64,000 nucleotides of DNA from Saccharopolyspora shandongensis (GTDB lineage Bacteria > Actinomycetota > Actinomycetes > Mycobacteriales > Pseudonocardiaceae): the NCBI RefSeq assembly GCF_900106995.1, contig NZ_FNOK01000036.1, forward strand, positions 1 to 64,000, given 5' to 3'. Position 1 is the stretch's first letter. Each line of letters opens with the position of its first letter. The position numbers and the translations under genes are program-made. Below the pieces are notes generated by a model. That model saw only the letters and a program-made list of their open reading frames with translations, had not been told where the DNA came from and made no database searches. This document shows, piece after piece, positions 43,261 through 52,290 of this stretch.

Positions 43261-44493
43261 TCAGCTCGCCAGCTCGGTGCGGATCTCGTCGAGCTCGACG
43301 GTGCCCTCCGGGTCCGTCACGTGGTGGTAGATCGCCTCGAACCGGCCCAAGATCTCGTCGATGTCGTGGCGGGACACCAGCCGCTCGCTGGCCGCGCCCA
43401 TCCGGTCGATCGTCGCGCGATCGCTGATCACGTCGTCGATCGCCCGGGCCAGGGCGTGCACGTCCCGCGGCGGGTAGAGCCAGCCGTTCTCGCCCGGCTG
43501 CACGAGGTGCGGCAGGGCCATGGCGTTGGCCAGCACCACCGGGGTGCCCGCCGACATGGCTTCCATGGTGGCCAGGCTCTGCAGCTCGGCGATGCTGGGC
43601 ATGCAGAACAGGTCCGCGCGGGCGTAGGCGTCCAGGAGTTCGTCATCGCTGAGGAACCCGTGGAAGTGCACCCGGTCGGCGATGCCGAGTTCCACCGCGA
43701 GCTGCTCGAAGGCGTCACGCCGGCTGCCGTTGCCGACGATCTCCAACCGCGTCGGCACCTCGGTGCGCAGCAGCACCATGGCCCGCAGCAGGTCGTCGAT
43801 GTGCTTCTCCTCGTCGAGGCGCCCGACGAACAGCACGGTGCGGGTGGCCGGATCCGGGTGCTGCTTGCGGTAGCTCCGGGCCCGCCGCCGGTACCGCGCG
43901 ACGTCGATGCCGCAGGAGACCGGCAGCGCCAGGTCGGTGAACCCGTTCTCCTGCAGCAGCTGGACGGCGCGCGGGGTCGGCGCGGTGACGAGCTGCGCCT
44001 TCCCGTAGTGCTTGACCAGGTTGTGCCACAGCAGGCGGCCGGCCGCCTGCTGGAGGAACTCCGGGACCTTGAAGTAGCCGAAGATGTTCTCCGGCATGAA
44101 GTGGTTGGTGGCGATCAGCCCGATGTCCCGGCGGCGCGCCGAGTTGATCAGGCCGCGGCAGATGAAGAAGTGCGATTGCACGTGCACGACGTCGGGCTGG
44201 ATCTCGGCGATCAGCCGGTCCGCCTGGCGGGCCTGCCAAGGGAGGAGGCCCCGGATCGACGGGTGAAACGGCGAGCCGTAGGAGCCGACGCGGTGCACGG
44301 TCACGCCGTCCTCGACCTCGGAGCGCGACTCCCGGTCGGTCGAGTGGCAGACGACGTGCACGTCGTGGCCGCGACCGGACAGCCCGGTCGCCAGGCGGTG
44401 GCCGAAGTTCGCCGCCCCGTTCACGTCGGGGGGGTACGTGGTCGCGCCGACCACGATCCGCATCGGGCGCCTGCTAGGCGGTTGCGAAGTCAA
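43261..44493 (-). CDS. GT4-family glycosyltransferase (second gene of the operon)
   Basis: A 410-aa GT-B glycosyltransferase. The N-terminal half has VVGATTYPPDVNGAANFGHR near residues 14-33, typical of mannosyl- and glucosyltransferases acting on lipids. The C-terminal half has LFVGRLDEEKHIDDLLRAM and ELQSLATMEAMSAGTPVVLA, a variant of the E-x7-E motif. The start is taken as TTG 44493, in a TTGA overlap with the transporter stop and preceded by GGGAG at 7 nt; ATG 44463 is the alternative. It may glycosylate a phosphatidylinositol or diacylglycerol acceptor, by analogy. Confidence 0.87.
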   Translation of the reverse strand: MTSQPPSRRPMRIVVGATTYPPDVNGAANFGHRLATGLSGRGHDVHVVCHSTDRESRSEVEDGVTVHRVGSYGSPFHPSIRGLLPWQARQADRLIAEIQPDVVHVQSHFFICRGLINSARRRDIGLIATNHFMPENIFGYFKVPEFLQQAAGRLLWHNLVKHYGKAQLVTAPTPRAVQLLQENGFTDLALPVSCGIDVARYRRRARSYRKQHPDPATRTVLFVGRLDEEKHIDDLLRAMVLLRTEVPTRLEIVGNGSRRDAFEQLAVELGIADRVHFHGFLSDDELLDAYARADLFCMPSIAELQSLATMEAMSAGTPVVLANAMALPHLVQPGENGWLYPPRDVHALARAIDDVISDRATIDRMGAASERLVSRHDIDEILGRFEAIYHHVTDPEGTVELDEIRTELAS

Positions 44494-45497
44494 GTGGAAC
44501 TCCCGTCAGGACGATCTGTCGAACTCGGTCCGGCAAGATCACTGCTGCTGTTCGCAGTGTTCGGTGAGGTCGCAGTGTTCGTTGAGGTCGCAATGGTCAC
44601 GGTGGTCGAGGGGAGCGAAGCGGCGGCGGGTGCGCTCCGCTCCTGGGTGTCGGGGTGGTAGCGGGCCAGCGCGAAGACGCCCGCGCAGGCCACGACGGCG
44701 CACAGGACCTCACCGACGGCGGTCCAGCTGCCGACCTGATCGGCCTCGCCGAGCAGGCCGATGCCCAGCCCCACCGCCACCAGCGGATCGATCACGGTCA
44801 GGCAGGCCACCACGAGGTCCGGCGGGCCACTGGCGTACCCGTGCTGCAGCAGCCAGCCGCCGACGACCATCGCGACGACGATGCCGAGCAGCGGCAGCGG
44901 GTTGATGTCCAGCAGCTCGGTCGTGCCCAGCTGCTGAGCCACCGCCCGCATCAGCACCGACACGTACCCGTACGCCACCGCGCAACCGGCGGCGAAGAGG
45001 ATGCAACGAGCCTTCGAGCGGGTCAGCATCGCGAGCACGCCCAGCGCCAGGATCGCGCCGGCCACCAGCTGCGTCGCCAGCAACTGCGCGTCACCGGCGA
45101 TCGGGGTGGCCGTCGCGCTGCCCGCGGCGAGGAAGACGAAGGCACCGACGCCGCCAGTGGCCGCGACCACCGACAGCGCGACGCTGGGCTTGAGGTCCCG
45201 GGCGGTGATGCCTTGCTGCCTGAGGTTCAGCAGGACGGTGATCGGCAGCGCCAGCACGCCGACCGGCTGCACCACGCTCAGCGGTGCCAGGCCGAGCGCG
45301 CAGGCGTGCAGGACGGTGCCGCTGCCGAGCGCGGCGAGGCCGCCCAGCCAACGGGGGTTGCGGATGAGCTGGGCCTGGCTGCGGAGGCCGAGCCCGCGGC
45401 CGTCCATCGCGTCGTGCACAGCAGCGTGCTGCAGCCTCGCCCCCACGGCATATCCGCAGGCCCCCAATGCAGCGAGCAGTACCGCGAGCGCAGTCAT
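44490..45497 (-). CDS. DMT-superfamily membrane transporter (first gene of the operon)
   Basis: A 335-aa protein with about nine to ten hydrophobic segments and a Ser/Thr/Pro-rich C-terminal tail from about residue 290. It resembles actinobacterial DMT-family proteins annotated as NIPA-like or EamA-like transporters, with VVQPVGVLALPITVLLN near residues 75-91 and internal two-fold repeat. Substrate is unknown. It starts the four-gene unit that includes two GT4 enzymes, so it may move a sugar, lipid-linked intermediate or ion needed by them. Confidence 0.8.
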   Translation of the reverse strand: MTALAVLLAALGACGYAVGARLQHAAVHDAMDGRGLGLRSQAQLIRNPRWLGGLAALGSGTVLHACALGLAPLSVVQPVGVLALPITVLLNLRQQGITARDLKPSVALSVVAATGGVGAFVFLAAGSATATPIAGDAQLLATQLVAGAILALGVLAMLTRSKARCILFAAGCAVAYGYVSVLMRAVAQQLGTTELLDINPLPLLGIVVAMVVGGWLLQHGYASGPPDLVVACLTVIDPLVAVGLGIGLLGEADQVGSWTAVGEVLCAVVACAGVFALARYHPDTQERSAPAAASLPSTTVTIATSTNTATSPNTANSSSDLAGPSSTDRPDGSST

Positions 45498-46449
45498 CGT
45501 GGACCACGTCCCGCGACGGTGGCCGGATGGTGCTGCACGACCGGATCAGTCCTCTTCACCAGGCTGCGGGAACGTTCGGTTACCGAACACCCTAGTGCGC
45601 GATCCATGACACGTCCTGCTGTCGAGCCCCGCGGCGTCCGCCACGTCGGCCTGCTACCAGTATCGGGCTCCGAACCCGCTGATTCCCGCCTTCGCTGTCC
45701 GTCCACACCGCTCAATCTCGCGTCTCGCGAGTCCGACTCACATCCGGGGCCGGACCCCCAATTTCCCTGAGACGTTCCGGGTTCGCACCCTGGGATGCCC
45801 GCCAGGCCCCCGGGCCACGCCGACCCGGAACCAACCCCAGAACCCTTCCGGACCTGCGCAAACACGCTTCGGCGCCGACCCGGCCAACTCTCCGGGTAAC
45901 CCGCACGCAGATCCCGGCCCGCCCGGTGGGCATTACAGCAAAGCACGGAATTGCGGCGGCTCGTGAAACGTCAGACGAATATGCGCGAACCGATCCGGTG
46001 AACGAAAGTCGACCGCCAGGAGAAACAAGCGGAATGAACCCAACCGGTTTCGGAATCGTTGCACTCGCGCACGATGGAGGCGCGCCGGACGCACCTCGCG
46101 CGTGCGCTTCTGCACTGTCCGCCGGATCCACGTGCTCGACTGTAGAACAACGTCGCTGAGGACTTTGCCAGCAACACATCATGACTCGCCCGGAGGTCGG
46201 CGACAGCGTCGCGACCGCAAACCCGCGGAATATCGATGCGCCGCCAAAAACACGCCGCCAGCAGGGAAATCCGAAACAATGAAGATCAACTAATCGTGGC
46301 GTAGCGGTGACGAATACGACATCACGACAACATCACGCCCCGCAAACCGTTCGCGCACCGAAACAAATCGGTCACGACCCGTGATCAAATTCGGCTCATC
46401 CTCGGGACCGAAGGCCGATGTGTGCTCGTCCGGGTGAGACGATGCACTC
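45498..46449. other. Long intergenic region between the glycosylation operon and the CopD-like gene
   Basis: About 950 bp without a supported gene; small frames exist but lack coding bias and relatives I can recognise. A perfect 7-1-7 palindrome GTTCGGT-T-ACCGAAC lies at 45574-45588, about 80 bp upstream of the transporter start. The middle, about 45940-46400, is visibly lower in GC than the genes around it. I see no tRNA or other RNA structure in it. Confidence 0.55.
45574..45588. promoter_or_regulatory. Operator candidate for the glycosylation operon
   Basis: GTTCGGT-T-ACCGAAC is a perfect inverted repeat located about 80 bp before ATG 45497 of the divergent-facing transporter gene. Its place and symmetry suit a repressor or activator site. 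No regulator gene adjoins it. Confidence 0.5.
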
Positions 46450-47529
46450 GTGGCTGCCGACTCTGACGTCTCACAGCACGGCCGGACCGCGAAGCCGGAG
46501 CACCCCGCCGACGCCGACGAACGCAACGTGTTCGGCGCCAAGGCAGCCGTGGTGGCCGCATTGCTCGGCGGCGCGCTGCTGACCGCGCTCGCCGCGACCG
46601 CCTACACCGCGGTCGGCACCATCCCCGGCCTCGCCGACCCGCCGCCGCTCGTGCACTTCGGCCTGCCCGTCGCCCGAGCCGTGCTCGACATCGCGGCGCT
46701 CGGCACCGTCGGCCTGAGCCTGCTGCCGAAGCTGCTGGGCTTCGACCGCCCGAAGCACACCGAGCCGGTCATGTCGCTGGCCCGGCGGGTCACCGTGATC
46801 ACCTCGCTGATCTGGATGCTCAGCGCCCTGGTCTCGCTGGTCCTGCACGCCGCGGAGCTCAGCCCCGGCCGGCCCGTGACCACCCAGCTGCTGATCGACT
46901 ACGTCGTGAACGTGCCGGCCGGTCCCGGCCTGCTCGCCAGCGCCGGCGCCGGGCTGGTGTGCGCGGCGCTGGGCCTGCTCGCGATCCGGTTCGGCGAGAG
47001 CGTCCCGGCGGAACTGCGCACCATCATCGCGCTGCTCGGGCTGCTCCCGATTCCGCTGACCGGCCACGCCACGGACTGGCAATACCACGACTTCAGCATG
47101 ATCTCGATGGAGCTGCACGTGATCGGCGCGGCGATGTGGACCGGCGGCCTGGCCGCGATCGCGCTGTTCGTCGCCCCGCGCCGCGGGCTGCTCGCCGAGG
47201 CCCTGCCGCGGTTCTCGAAGCTCGCCACCATCGCGATCGTCGTGGTCGGCGCCTCCGGGTTGTTCAACGGCCTGATGGTGCTGATCATCACGCCGACCGT
47301 CGGCCTGCCCGGCCTGATCAACACCGGCTACGGCCAGATCATCCTGGCCAAGACCGGCTGCCTGGTGCTGCTGGGCATCGTGGCATCGCAGATGCGGTTC
47401 CGGCTACTTCCCCGCATCGCGCGCCACCAGCGCGCGGCGTTGATCGGCTGGGCCGCTGCCGAGGTCGGCGTGATGGGTATCGCCTACGGCTTGGGCGTCG
47501 TGCTCTCCCGCGCCCCGGTCATCGTCTGA
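46450..47529 (+). CDS. CopD-family copper-resistance membrane protein
   Basis: A 359-aa membrane protein with about nine TM helices after a 30-residue hydrophilic N-terminus. The CopD domain is recognised by ELHVIGAAMWTGGLAAIALF near residues 218-237, which contains the conserved His, and by HFGLPVARAVLDIAALGTVG. The family is implicated in copper uptake or transfer to periplasmic partners. There is no CopC gene here. GTG 46450 has a weak ribosome-binding signal, so the start is uncertain. Its 3' end overlaps the next, convergent gene by 46 bp. Confidence 0.82.
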   Translation: MAADSDVSQHGRTAKPEHPADADERNVFGAKAAVVAALLGGALLTALAATAYTAVGTIPGLADPPPLVHFGLPVARAVLDIAALGTVGLSLLPKLLGFDRPKHTEPVMSLARRVTVITSLIWMLSALVSLVLHAAELSPGRPVTTQLLIDYVVNVPAGPGLLASAGAGLVCAALGLLAIRFGESVPAELRTIIALLGLLPIPLTGHATDWQYHDFSMISMELHVIGAAMWTGGLAAIALFVAPRRGLLAEALPRFSKLATIAIVVVGASGLFNGLMVLIITPTVGLPGLINTGYGQIILAKTGCLVLLGIVASQMRFRLLPRIARHQRAALIGWAAAEVGVMGIAYGLGVVLSRAPVIV

Positions 47530-48623
47530 CCGCGCGACAGCAACCGGCGCCCGCGCTCGGTTTCGAGCAGGTACGAGACGCCCCACCACAGCGCGGCGAA
47601 CATGACCACCGTGTACAGCACCGACCAGTAGTCGACCGGCGGTGCGGCGATGTAGGTCTGCTGCGCCCACAGGGCGAGGTACGCCACCGCGGTCACGATC
47701 GCCGCCCCGGCGAACGGCCGGATGCGCGGCGCCAGCCGGAACGACAGGTCGATCGCCACCGCCCCAGCCAGCAGGAAGAACGGCACGGTCGAGATCGGGA
47801 AATCGGCCGCCGCCAGCAATCCCCAGGCCACGCAGCGGAAAACGAGGTAGCCGGCGGTGATCGTGGTCGCCGTCCAGCGGCGCCCGGCCAGCTGCCGGGC
47901 CAGCAGCAGCGTGCCCAGCCCGGTCATGACCGCCCAGGTCGGGTAGACCCAGTCCGGCACCGGGAGCGTGAAGGACTTGACGGCGATCCAGTCCAGCGGC
48001 CGCCCGAGGTCGTCGGCGGCGAACTGCAGCAGGATGTCCTCGGCGTAGGGCGTGCCGCGCTCCCACGCCGCCAGCCCGAGCACGCCGTATTCCTGGTGCT
48101 GGTTGAGGAACAGGAAGTTGTCCAGCACCGTGAACCAGAGGAAGCAGGTGATCGGGTAGTAGTACCGGTCGCCGCCGCCGTTGCGGGCCCAGCCGCGGAG
48201 CAGGCCGACGCTCATCAGCCCGGTGCCGAGGTAGAGCAGGGCGTGCGACGGGCTCCACGCGGTGATGTCCAGCCCGTTGATCCGGTGGTTGATCACGTCC
48301 AGCGGCGCGGCGACCAGGAAGATGCCCAGCCCCCACTGCATCCAGCGCAGCGTGGCGCGATCGGCGCCGATGCCGGTGTAGGTGTGGAAGATCACCAGCC
48401 CGATCACGATCACGGTGCCGACCGTGTTGATCATGTGCGGTGGCGCGAGATCGTCGCGGAGCCACCGGAAATGCCAGCAGATGTCCCAGGTGGCACCCGC
48501 GATCTTGAGCACCATCGCGATCACCCACCAGCGATAGAGCGCGACCACGAGTTCCGGGGGAGCCTCCCGACCCGGCTCGCCACGCGTCCAGTGGCTTCGG
48601 ACCAGCTCAGCTGTACCCGCCAT
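47484..48623 (-). CDS. Polytopic membrane protein of unknown function
   Basis: A 379-aa membrane protein with about eight to nine hydrophobic segments and many conserved-looking Trp and His residues, such as TWDICWHFRWLRDD near residues 45-58 and INHRINGLDITAWSPSHALL near 110-129. Relatives are found in actinobacteria next to CopD-like genes, and the His-rich membrane face recalls heme- or copper-handling proteins, but I cannot name a family. ATG 48623 is set by AGGTGGAGGTGA upstream. It is convergent with and overlaps the CopD-like gene. Confidence 0.75.
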   Translation of the reverse strand: MAGTAELVRSHWTRGEPGREAPPELVVALYRWWVIAMVLKIAGATWDICWHFRWLRDDLAPPHMINTVGTVIVIGLVIFHTYTGIGADRATLRWMQWGLGIFLVAAPLDVINHRINGLDITAWSPSHALLYLGTGLMSVGLLRGWARNGGGDRYYYPITCFLWFTVLDNFLFLNQHQEYGVLGLAAWERGTPYAEDILLQFAADDLGRPLDWIAVKSFTLPVPDWVYPTWAVMTGLGTLLLARQLAGRRWTATTITAGYLVFRCVAWGLLAAADFPISTVPFFLLAGAVAIDLSFRLAPRIRPFAGAAIVTAVAYLALWAQQTYIAAPPVDYWSVLYTVVMFAALWWGVSYLLETERGRRLLSRGQTMTGARESTTPKP

Positions 48624-48809
48624 CGCGTTCACCTCCACCTTGCGCGATGTTCACGCGAAAAACGGTAGTCGGTACTGATCGCGAGTGTGCGGCAACGACG
48701 TACGTGGCAGTAACATTTTGGGCAATCGGCCGGAAAAGCGAACGTCGACGGAGCCCCGAGCGGCCGCCACGAGGACGGCCGGGGACTCCGCCGGGAGAAC
48801 GGCGCCAGC

Positions 48810-49601
48810 TCAGCGCGGGATTTTCAGCACCTGGCCGACGTAGATCAGGTCCGGGTCGGCGATGCCGTTGACCCGCGCGATCTCCCGCCAGTCGACGCCC
48901 AGCTTCTGCCCGATCTCGGAGAGCGTGTCACCGGGCTGCACGACGTAGGTCTCCTGCGGCGGCGGAGGAGGCGGCGGTGGCGGGGCACCGGCTCCGGTGA
49001 GCACCTCCAGCGGGACCAGCGAGACGTTCAAGTCGGTGTCGCCGGCGATCCCGGGAACCTTCCCGTCCGAGGCGTGCTGGTGGATCGCGACCCGGTCGGT
49101 GAGGTAGCCGGGCTCGCCCGGCGGGCGCCCGTAGTGCGCGACCCACAGGAACACGCCGGGGTCGACCCAGGTCTCCGGCGCGAGCTTGCTCTGGAACCAG
49201 GACGTCGAGGCGTAGACCACGATCTCGTGCCGCCCGGTGTGCCCGCGGACCGCGTCGATGAACCCCTTGACCCAGCCTCCGAGGTTCGGCGCGTCGGTCT
49301 CCATGTCCAGGCACGGCGGCAGGTTGCCCGCCGCGCTGGAGTTCAGCCGCGCCAGCTGGGCGGCGAAGTCGGCCGCGTCCTGCTGCGGCGAATTCGTGTC
49401 CGGGCGGGCGAAGTGGTAGAGCCCGGTGACCATCCCGGCGCCGCGGGCGCCGGCCAGTTGGGCGTCCAGCGTCGGGCTCACATATCCGATTCCCTCGGTC
49501 GCCTTGATGTACGTGAAGGCATATCCGGCGCCGCGAACCGCACCCCAGTCGGGTTCCCCCTGATATCGCGCGACGTCAATGCCCGGAATTCGCTCGGCCA
49601 T
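48810..49601 (-). CDS. GH25 lysozyme with C-terminal LysM domain
   Basis: A 263-aa protein. The GH25 domain covers residues 5-195, with start IPGIDVARYQGEPDW holding the catalytic Asp9 and the PPCLDMETD stretch with the Asp-x-Glu pair. A proline run (nine Pro) links to a LysM module (YVVQPGDTLSEIGQKLGVDW) at about 214-263. It cleaves the beta-1,4 bond between MurNAc and GlcNAc. No signal peptide is present, so export would need another route. ATG 49601 is preceded by CAGGGGG. Confidence 0.9.
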   Translation of the reverse strand: MAERIPGIDVARYQGEPDWGAVRGAGYAFTYIKATEGIGYVSPTLDAQLAGARGAGMVTGLYHFARPDTNSPQQDAADFAAQLARLNSSAAGNLPPCLDMETDAPNLGGWVKGFIDAVRGHTGRHEIVVYASTSWFQSKLAPETWVDPGVFLWVAHYGRPPGEPGYLTDRVAIHQHASDGKVPGIAGDTDLNVSLVPLEVLTGAGAPPPPPPPPPQETYVVQPGDTLSEIGQKLGVDWREIARVNGIADPDLIYVGQVLKIPR

Positions 49602-49988
49602 GATCAACCCCCTGACTTCGGCCTTCTGGAGTTGCCAAACTATCGAAGTCAGCCAAAGGGGCAGTCCCGCCGTTCAGGTCAAGATCCCCACCCGATCGGT
49701 CGATATCTGCGCAAGGCGTAACGGATTCTCGGCGCCGTGAATTACCCGAATCGGGTTGCTTCTAGCCGCGGCAATACCTATTCGGCGCAGCCGACCGTCA
49801 CTCGATCCGCTAGTCGAGCTAGTCGATCGGGGCAACCGGAGCATCCGACGCACCGCAGGTCACGAAGTCGCCGACGGCGGGAAAATCGACCGTGCGGGCA
49901 ACCTCGCCAACGGCCGGACGTCTTCAGGAACAGCAGAGCAAATACCGACGACCCCGCCCGCGAGGCCGGGGGACGGGAGGTGGTCACC
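49602..49988. other. Divergent intergenic region
   Basis: A 387-bp gap between the lysozyme and lipoprotein genes. It holds a tandem repeat GCTAGTCGA-GCTAGTCGA at 49809-49826. I find no gene, tRNA or strong hairpin in the rest. Confidence 0.5.
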
Positions 49989-50687
49989 GTGACCCCGAAC
50001 CGATTGCGGATTTTCGGCTCGCGGACGCTCCAGGCGTCCGGAGCACTGCTGATCGCCGGGCTGATGGCGGGCTGCGGAGCGCAAAGCGCGCAAACAGCGC
50101 AGACCGGCCAGGTTGTCACTGCACCGGAGCAGAAACTCCAGCCGGCGCCGCCTGCCACGAACGCGGATGCACGACCGGATCCCCAGGCTTCCGAGGCCCC
50201 CGCGAACGGCCCCGCCACGGGCGGCAGCACGACGCCGGCCTCGTCGCCAGGACGGGTCCAGCCGAAGAAGGTGGAGCGCTGCCACACCTCGATGCTCACG
50301 GGCACGGTGGAGGGCGCCGAGGCCGGGGCGGGCCAGCGCTACGCCGACCTGGTGCTGCGCAATTCCAGCAACGAGACCTGCACGCTCTACGGGTACGGCG
50401 GCATGCAGCTGGTCGACGCCTCCGGCCAGGCGGTGCCCACCAAGATGGAGCGGACGCCGAACCCCGGCCCGGGCCTGATCACGCTGGCGCCCGGTGAGTC
50501 GGCCCGCGCGACGCTGCACTGGACGGCCGTCCCGCACGAGGGCGAGCCGATGGAGGGCCCCTGCCAGCCGACCCCGGCGCGTGCGCAGGTCATCCCGCCG
50601 GACGAGACCGACGCGCTCTCCGTCACCTGGAACGTGGGTGCGGTCTGCGGGTTCGGCGAAATCGACAACAGCGCGTACCACCGGTGA
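49989..50687 (+). CDS. DUF4232 lipoprotein
   Basis: A 232-aa secreted lipoprotein. A signal peptide ends in the lipobox LMAGC with Cys29. A Pro/Ala/Thr-rich linker of about 55 residues follows, then a DUF4232 domain from about residue 95 (CHTSMLTGTVEGAEAGAG, YADLVLRNSSNETCTLYGY, GVRCGF-like end with VCGFGEI). Conserved Cys pairs probably form disulfides. DUF4232 proteins are abundant on actinobacterial surfaces with no known function. GTG 49989 is used with GGGAGG upstream; GTG 49980 is too close to that signal. Confidence 0.85.
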   Translation: MTPNRLRIFGSRTLQASGALLIAGLMAGCGAQSAQTAQTGQVVTAPEQKLQPAPPATNADARPDPQASEAPANGPATGGSTTPASSPGRVQPKKVERCHTSMLTGTVEGAEAGAGQRYADLVLRNSSNETCTLYGYGGMQLVDASGQAVPTKMERTPNPGPGLITLAPGESARATLHWTAVPHEGEPMEGPCQPTPARAQVIPPDETDALSVTWNVGAVCGFGEIDNSAYHR

Positions 50688-50724
50688 CGGCAGCGCGGCC
50701 TCGCGCGGAATCGGCGCTCCCGGT

Positions 50725-50742
50725 CGATTTCGCGCGAAATCG
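50725..50742. repeat. Palindrome with TTTCGCGCGAAA core
   Basis: CGATTTCGCGCGAAATCG is an 18-bp perfect palindrome after the lipoprotein gene. It shares its TTTCGCGCGAAA core with two palindromes at 60679 and 60721, differing by a paired A/T exchange that keeps symmetry. It may be a terminator or a chromosome-wide binding site. Confidence 0.6.
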
Positions 50743-50801
50743 CCGTTCGGCGGACAAGGCCGGGGTTGGCCCGAACGGATGAGGTGTGCTGGGGTGGCGG
50801 C

Positions 50802-51605
50802 ATGATCGAGTCAACGGATCGAGTGGTCAACGGACGGCACGGCGAGCTGGCGGTGCGCGAGTGGTCGGGGACCAACCCCGGCTGGATCGCGCTGATCGCG
50901 CACGGCTACGGCGAGCACTCCGGCCGGTACCAGTGGGTCGCGGAGCAGCTGGTCGGCGCCCGCGCGCTGGTCTACGCCCCGGACCACGTCGGGCACGGCC
51001 GCTCCCCCGGCGACCGGGTCTACTTCGAGGACGCCGAGACGATCGTGGCCGATCTGGAGGAGCTCCGCAGGCAGGTCACCGCCGAGCACCCGGACCTGCC
51101 GGTCGTCCTCATCGGTCATTCGATGGGCGGGATGCTCGCCGCCCGCTACGCGCAGGAGCACCAGGAGCACCTGGCGGCGGTCGTGCTGTCCGCGCCGGTG
51201 CTGGGCACCTGGCACGTGCTGGACCTGCTGGAGCACGACGAGATTCCGGACGTCCCGATCGATCCGGCGACGCTGTCCCGCGACCCCGAGGTCGGCGCGG
51301 CGTACATCGCCGATCCGCTGGTCTGGCACGGCCCGTTCAAGCGCGCCACGCTGCAGGCGATCGACGAGTGCCTGCTGGCCATCAACGACGGGCCCGCACT
51401 GGACCGGCCGACGCTGTGGGTGCACGGCGAGGACGACGAGCTGGTGCCGGAGGCCGACACCCGCACCGGCATCGACCGCATCCGCGGCAGCGAGTTCCAC
51501 GAGCACATCTACCCGGGTGGCCGCCACGAGCTGCTCAACGAGGTCAACAAGGCCGAGGTGATGAACGACGTCCTCACCTTCATCGGCCGCGAGCTGAATT
51601 CGTAG
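50802..51605 (+). CDS. Monoacylglycerol-lipase-type serine hydrolase
   Basis: A 267-aa alpha/beta hydrolase of the MGLL (hydrolase_4) group. It has ALIAHGYGEHSGRYQWVAEQ near residues 32-51, APDHVGHGRSPG near 61-72, the nucleophile Ser107 in GHSMGGMLAARY, the acid in HGEDDELVPE and the His in YPGGRHELLNE. It likely releases glycerol and fatty acid from monoacylglycerols. No signal peptide is seen. ATG 50802 is preceded by GGGGTGG. Confidence 0.9.
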   Translation: MIESTDRVVNGRHGELAVREWSGTNPGWIALIAHGYGEHSGRYQWVAEQLVGARALVYAPDHVGHGRSPGDRVYFEDAETIVADLEELRRQVTAEHPDLPVVLIGHSMGGMLAARYAQEHQEHLAAVVLSAPVLGTWHVLDLLEHDEIPDVPIDPATLSRDPEVGAAYIADPLVWHGPFKRATLQAIDECLLAINDGPALDRPTLWVHGEDDELVPEADTRTGIDRIRGSEFHEHIYPGGRHELLNEVNKAEVMNDVLTFIGRELNS

Positions 51606-51928
51606 CCACTTGTCTCCGCACAGCGGCTCCCTGCGGGAATTGCGGCCGTCGCCCGGGTTTGTGGGAGCCCCGACTTGCGCATGACCGAATTCGCGCTTCG
51701 CCGGACGGCGTCCGAGAACCCGCGGTACCGCTTCAAAGCAAGTCCGAGGGCGAGCGAGTCATGCCCGAAAATGAAGGATCATTAATAGTGGGCGCCGAAT
51801 AATCTCGATCATTACCTGTTCGGGTGAGGCGTGTCGCTTGCGCAGTTGCAGCTCAAGCGCTCCACGGGCAGCTTGAGGATTGCCGACGGGGAGGTCGGCA
51901 ATCGGGGTTGGGGTGGAGCGAGGTGGCC
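51606..51928. other. Intergenic region with a structured leader before the PRC-barrel gene
   Basis: No gene is supported in this 323-bp stretch. Its last 80 bp hold several complementary segments described under the leader element at 51851-51920. The left part, 51606-51770, has no clear feature. Confidence 0.55.
51851..51920 (+). promoter_or_regulatory. Structured 5' leader of the PRC-barrel gene
   Basis: Three complementary pairs lie in the 80 nt before the start codon. A 9-bp stem ATTGCCGAC/GTCGGCAAT (51879-51887, 51894-51902) is closed by a 6-nt loop. CGCTCCAC (51858-51865) pairs with GTGGAGCG (51913-51920), which is part of the ribosome-binding region. CTCAAG (51852-51857) pairs with CTTGAG (51872-51877), and this pairing crosses the second. 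The arrangement could form alternative structures or a pseudoknot affecting translation. Confidence 0.45.
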
Positions 51929-52273
51929 ATGAACGTCGAGCGCGCACAGGACCTGATCGGCACTCCGGTGTTCGACCGCAACGGCGACCGCGTCGGCCGG
52001 GTCGGCAACGTCTACGTCGACGACGTGACCCATCAGCCGGAGTGGGTCACCGTCCGGATCGGCGTGTTCGGCGTCAAGGAGACCTTCGTACCGCTGGCCG
52101 GCGCGACCACCGAGGAGAACCGCCTCGACCTGCGCGTCTCCAAGGACCGGGTGCGCAACGCCCCGCGCGTCGAGGCCGAGCACGGCCACCTCTCCGACCA
52201 GGAGGGCCGCGACCTCTTCCACTACTACGGCCTGGATCAGGGCGAACCGCCCGCCGAGGCCGAGCAGCTCTAG
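51929..52273 (+). CDS. PRC-barrel domain protein
   Basis: A 114-aa protein with one PRC-barrel domain (LIGTPVFDRNGDRVGRVGNV at residues 9-28, then PEWVTVRIGVFGVKETFVPL near 42-61) and an acidic tail. In actinobacteria such proteins are stress-related and often occur beside or within multi-domain stress proteins; a direct function is not known. GAGG precedes ATG 51929. It faces the deacetylase gene across an 11-bp stem hairpin. Confidence 0.87.
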   Translation: MNVERAQDLIGTPVFDRNGDRVGRVGNVYVDDVTHQPEWVTVRIGVFGVKETFVPLAGATTEENRLDLRVSKDRVRNAPRVEAEHGHLSDQEGRDLFHYYGLDQGEPPAEAEQL

Positions 52274-52290
52274 GCGGCACGCGACGCCGT

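Noticed and set aside
45712-46182. A 156-codon minus-strand frame in the long intergenic region
   Set aside because: No ribosome-binding site, odd composition, no known domain and it lies in lower-GC DNA without codon bias.
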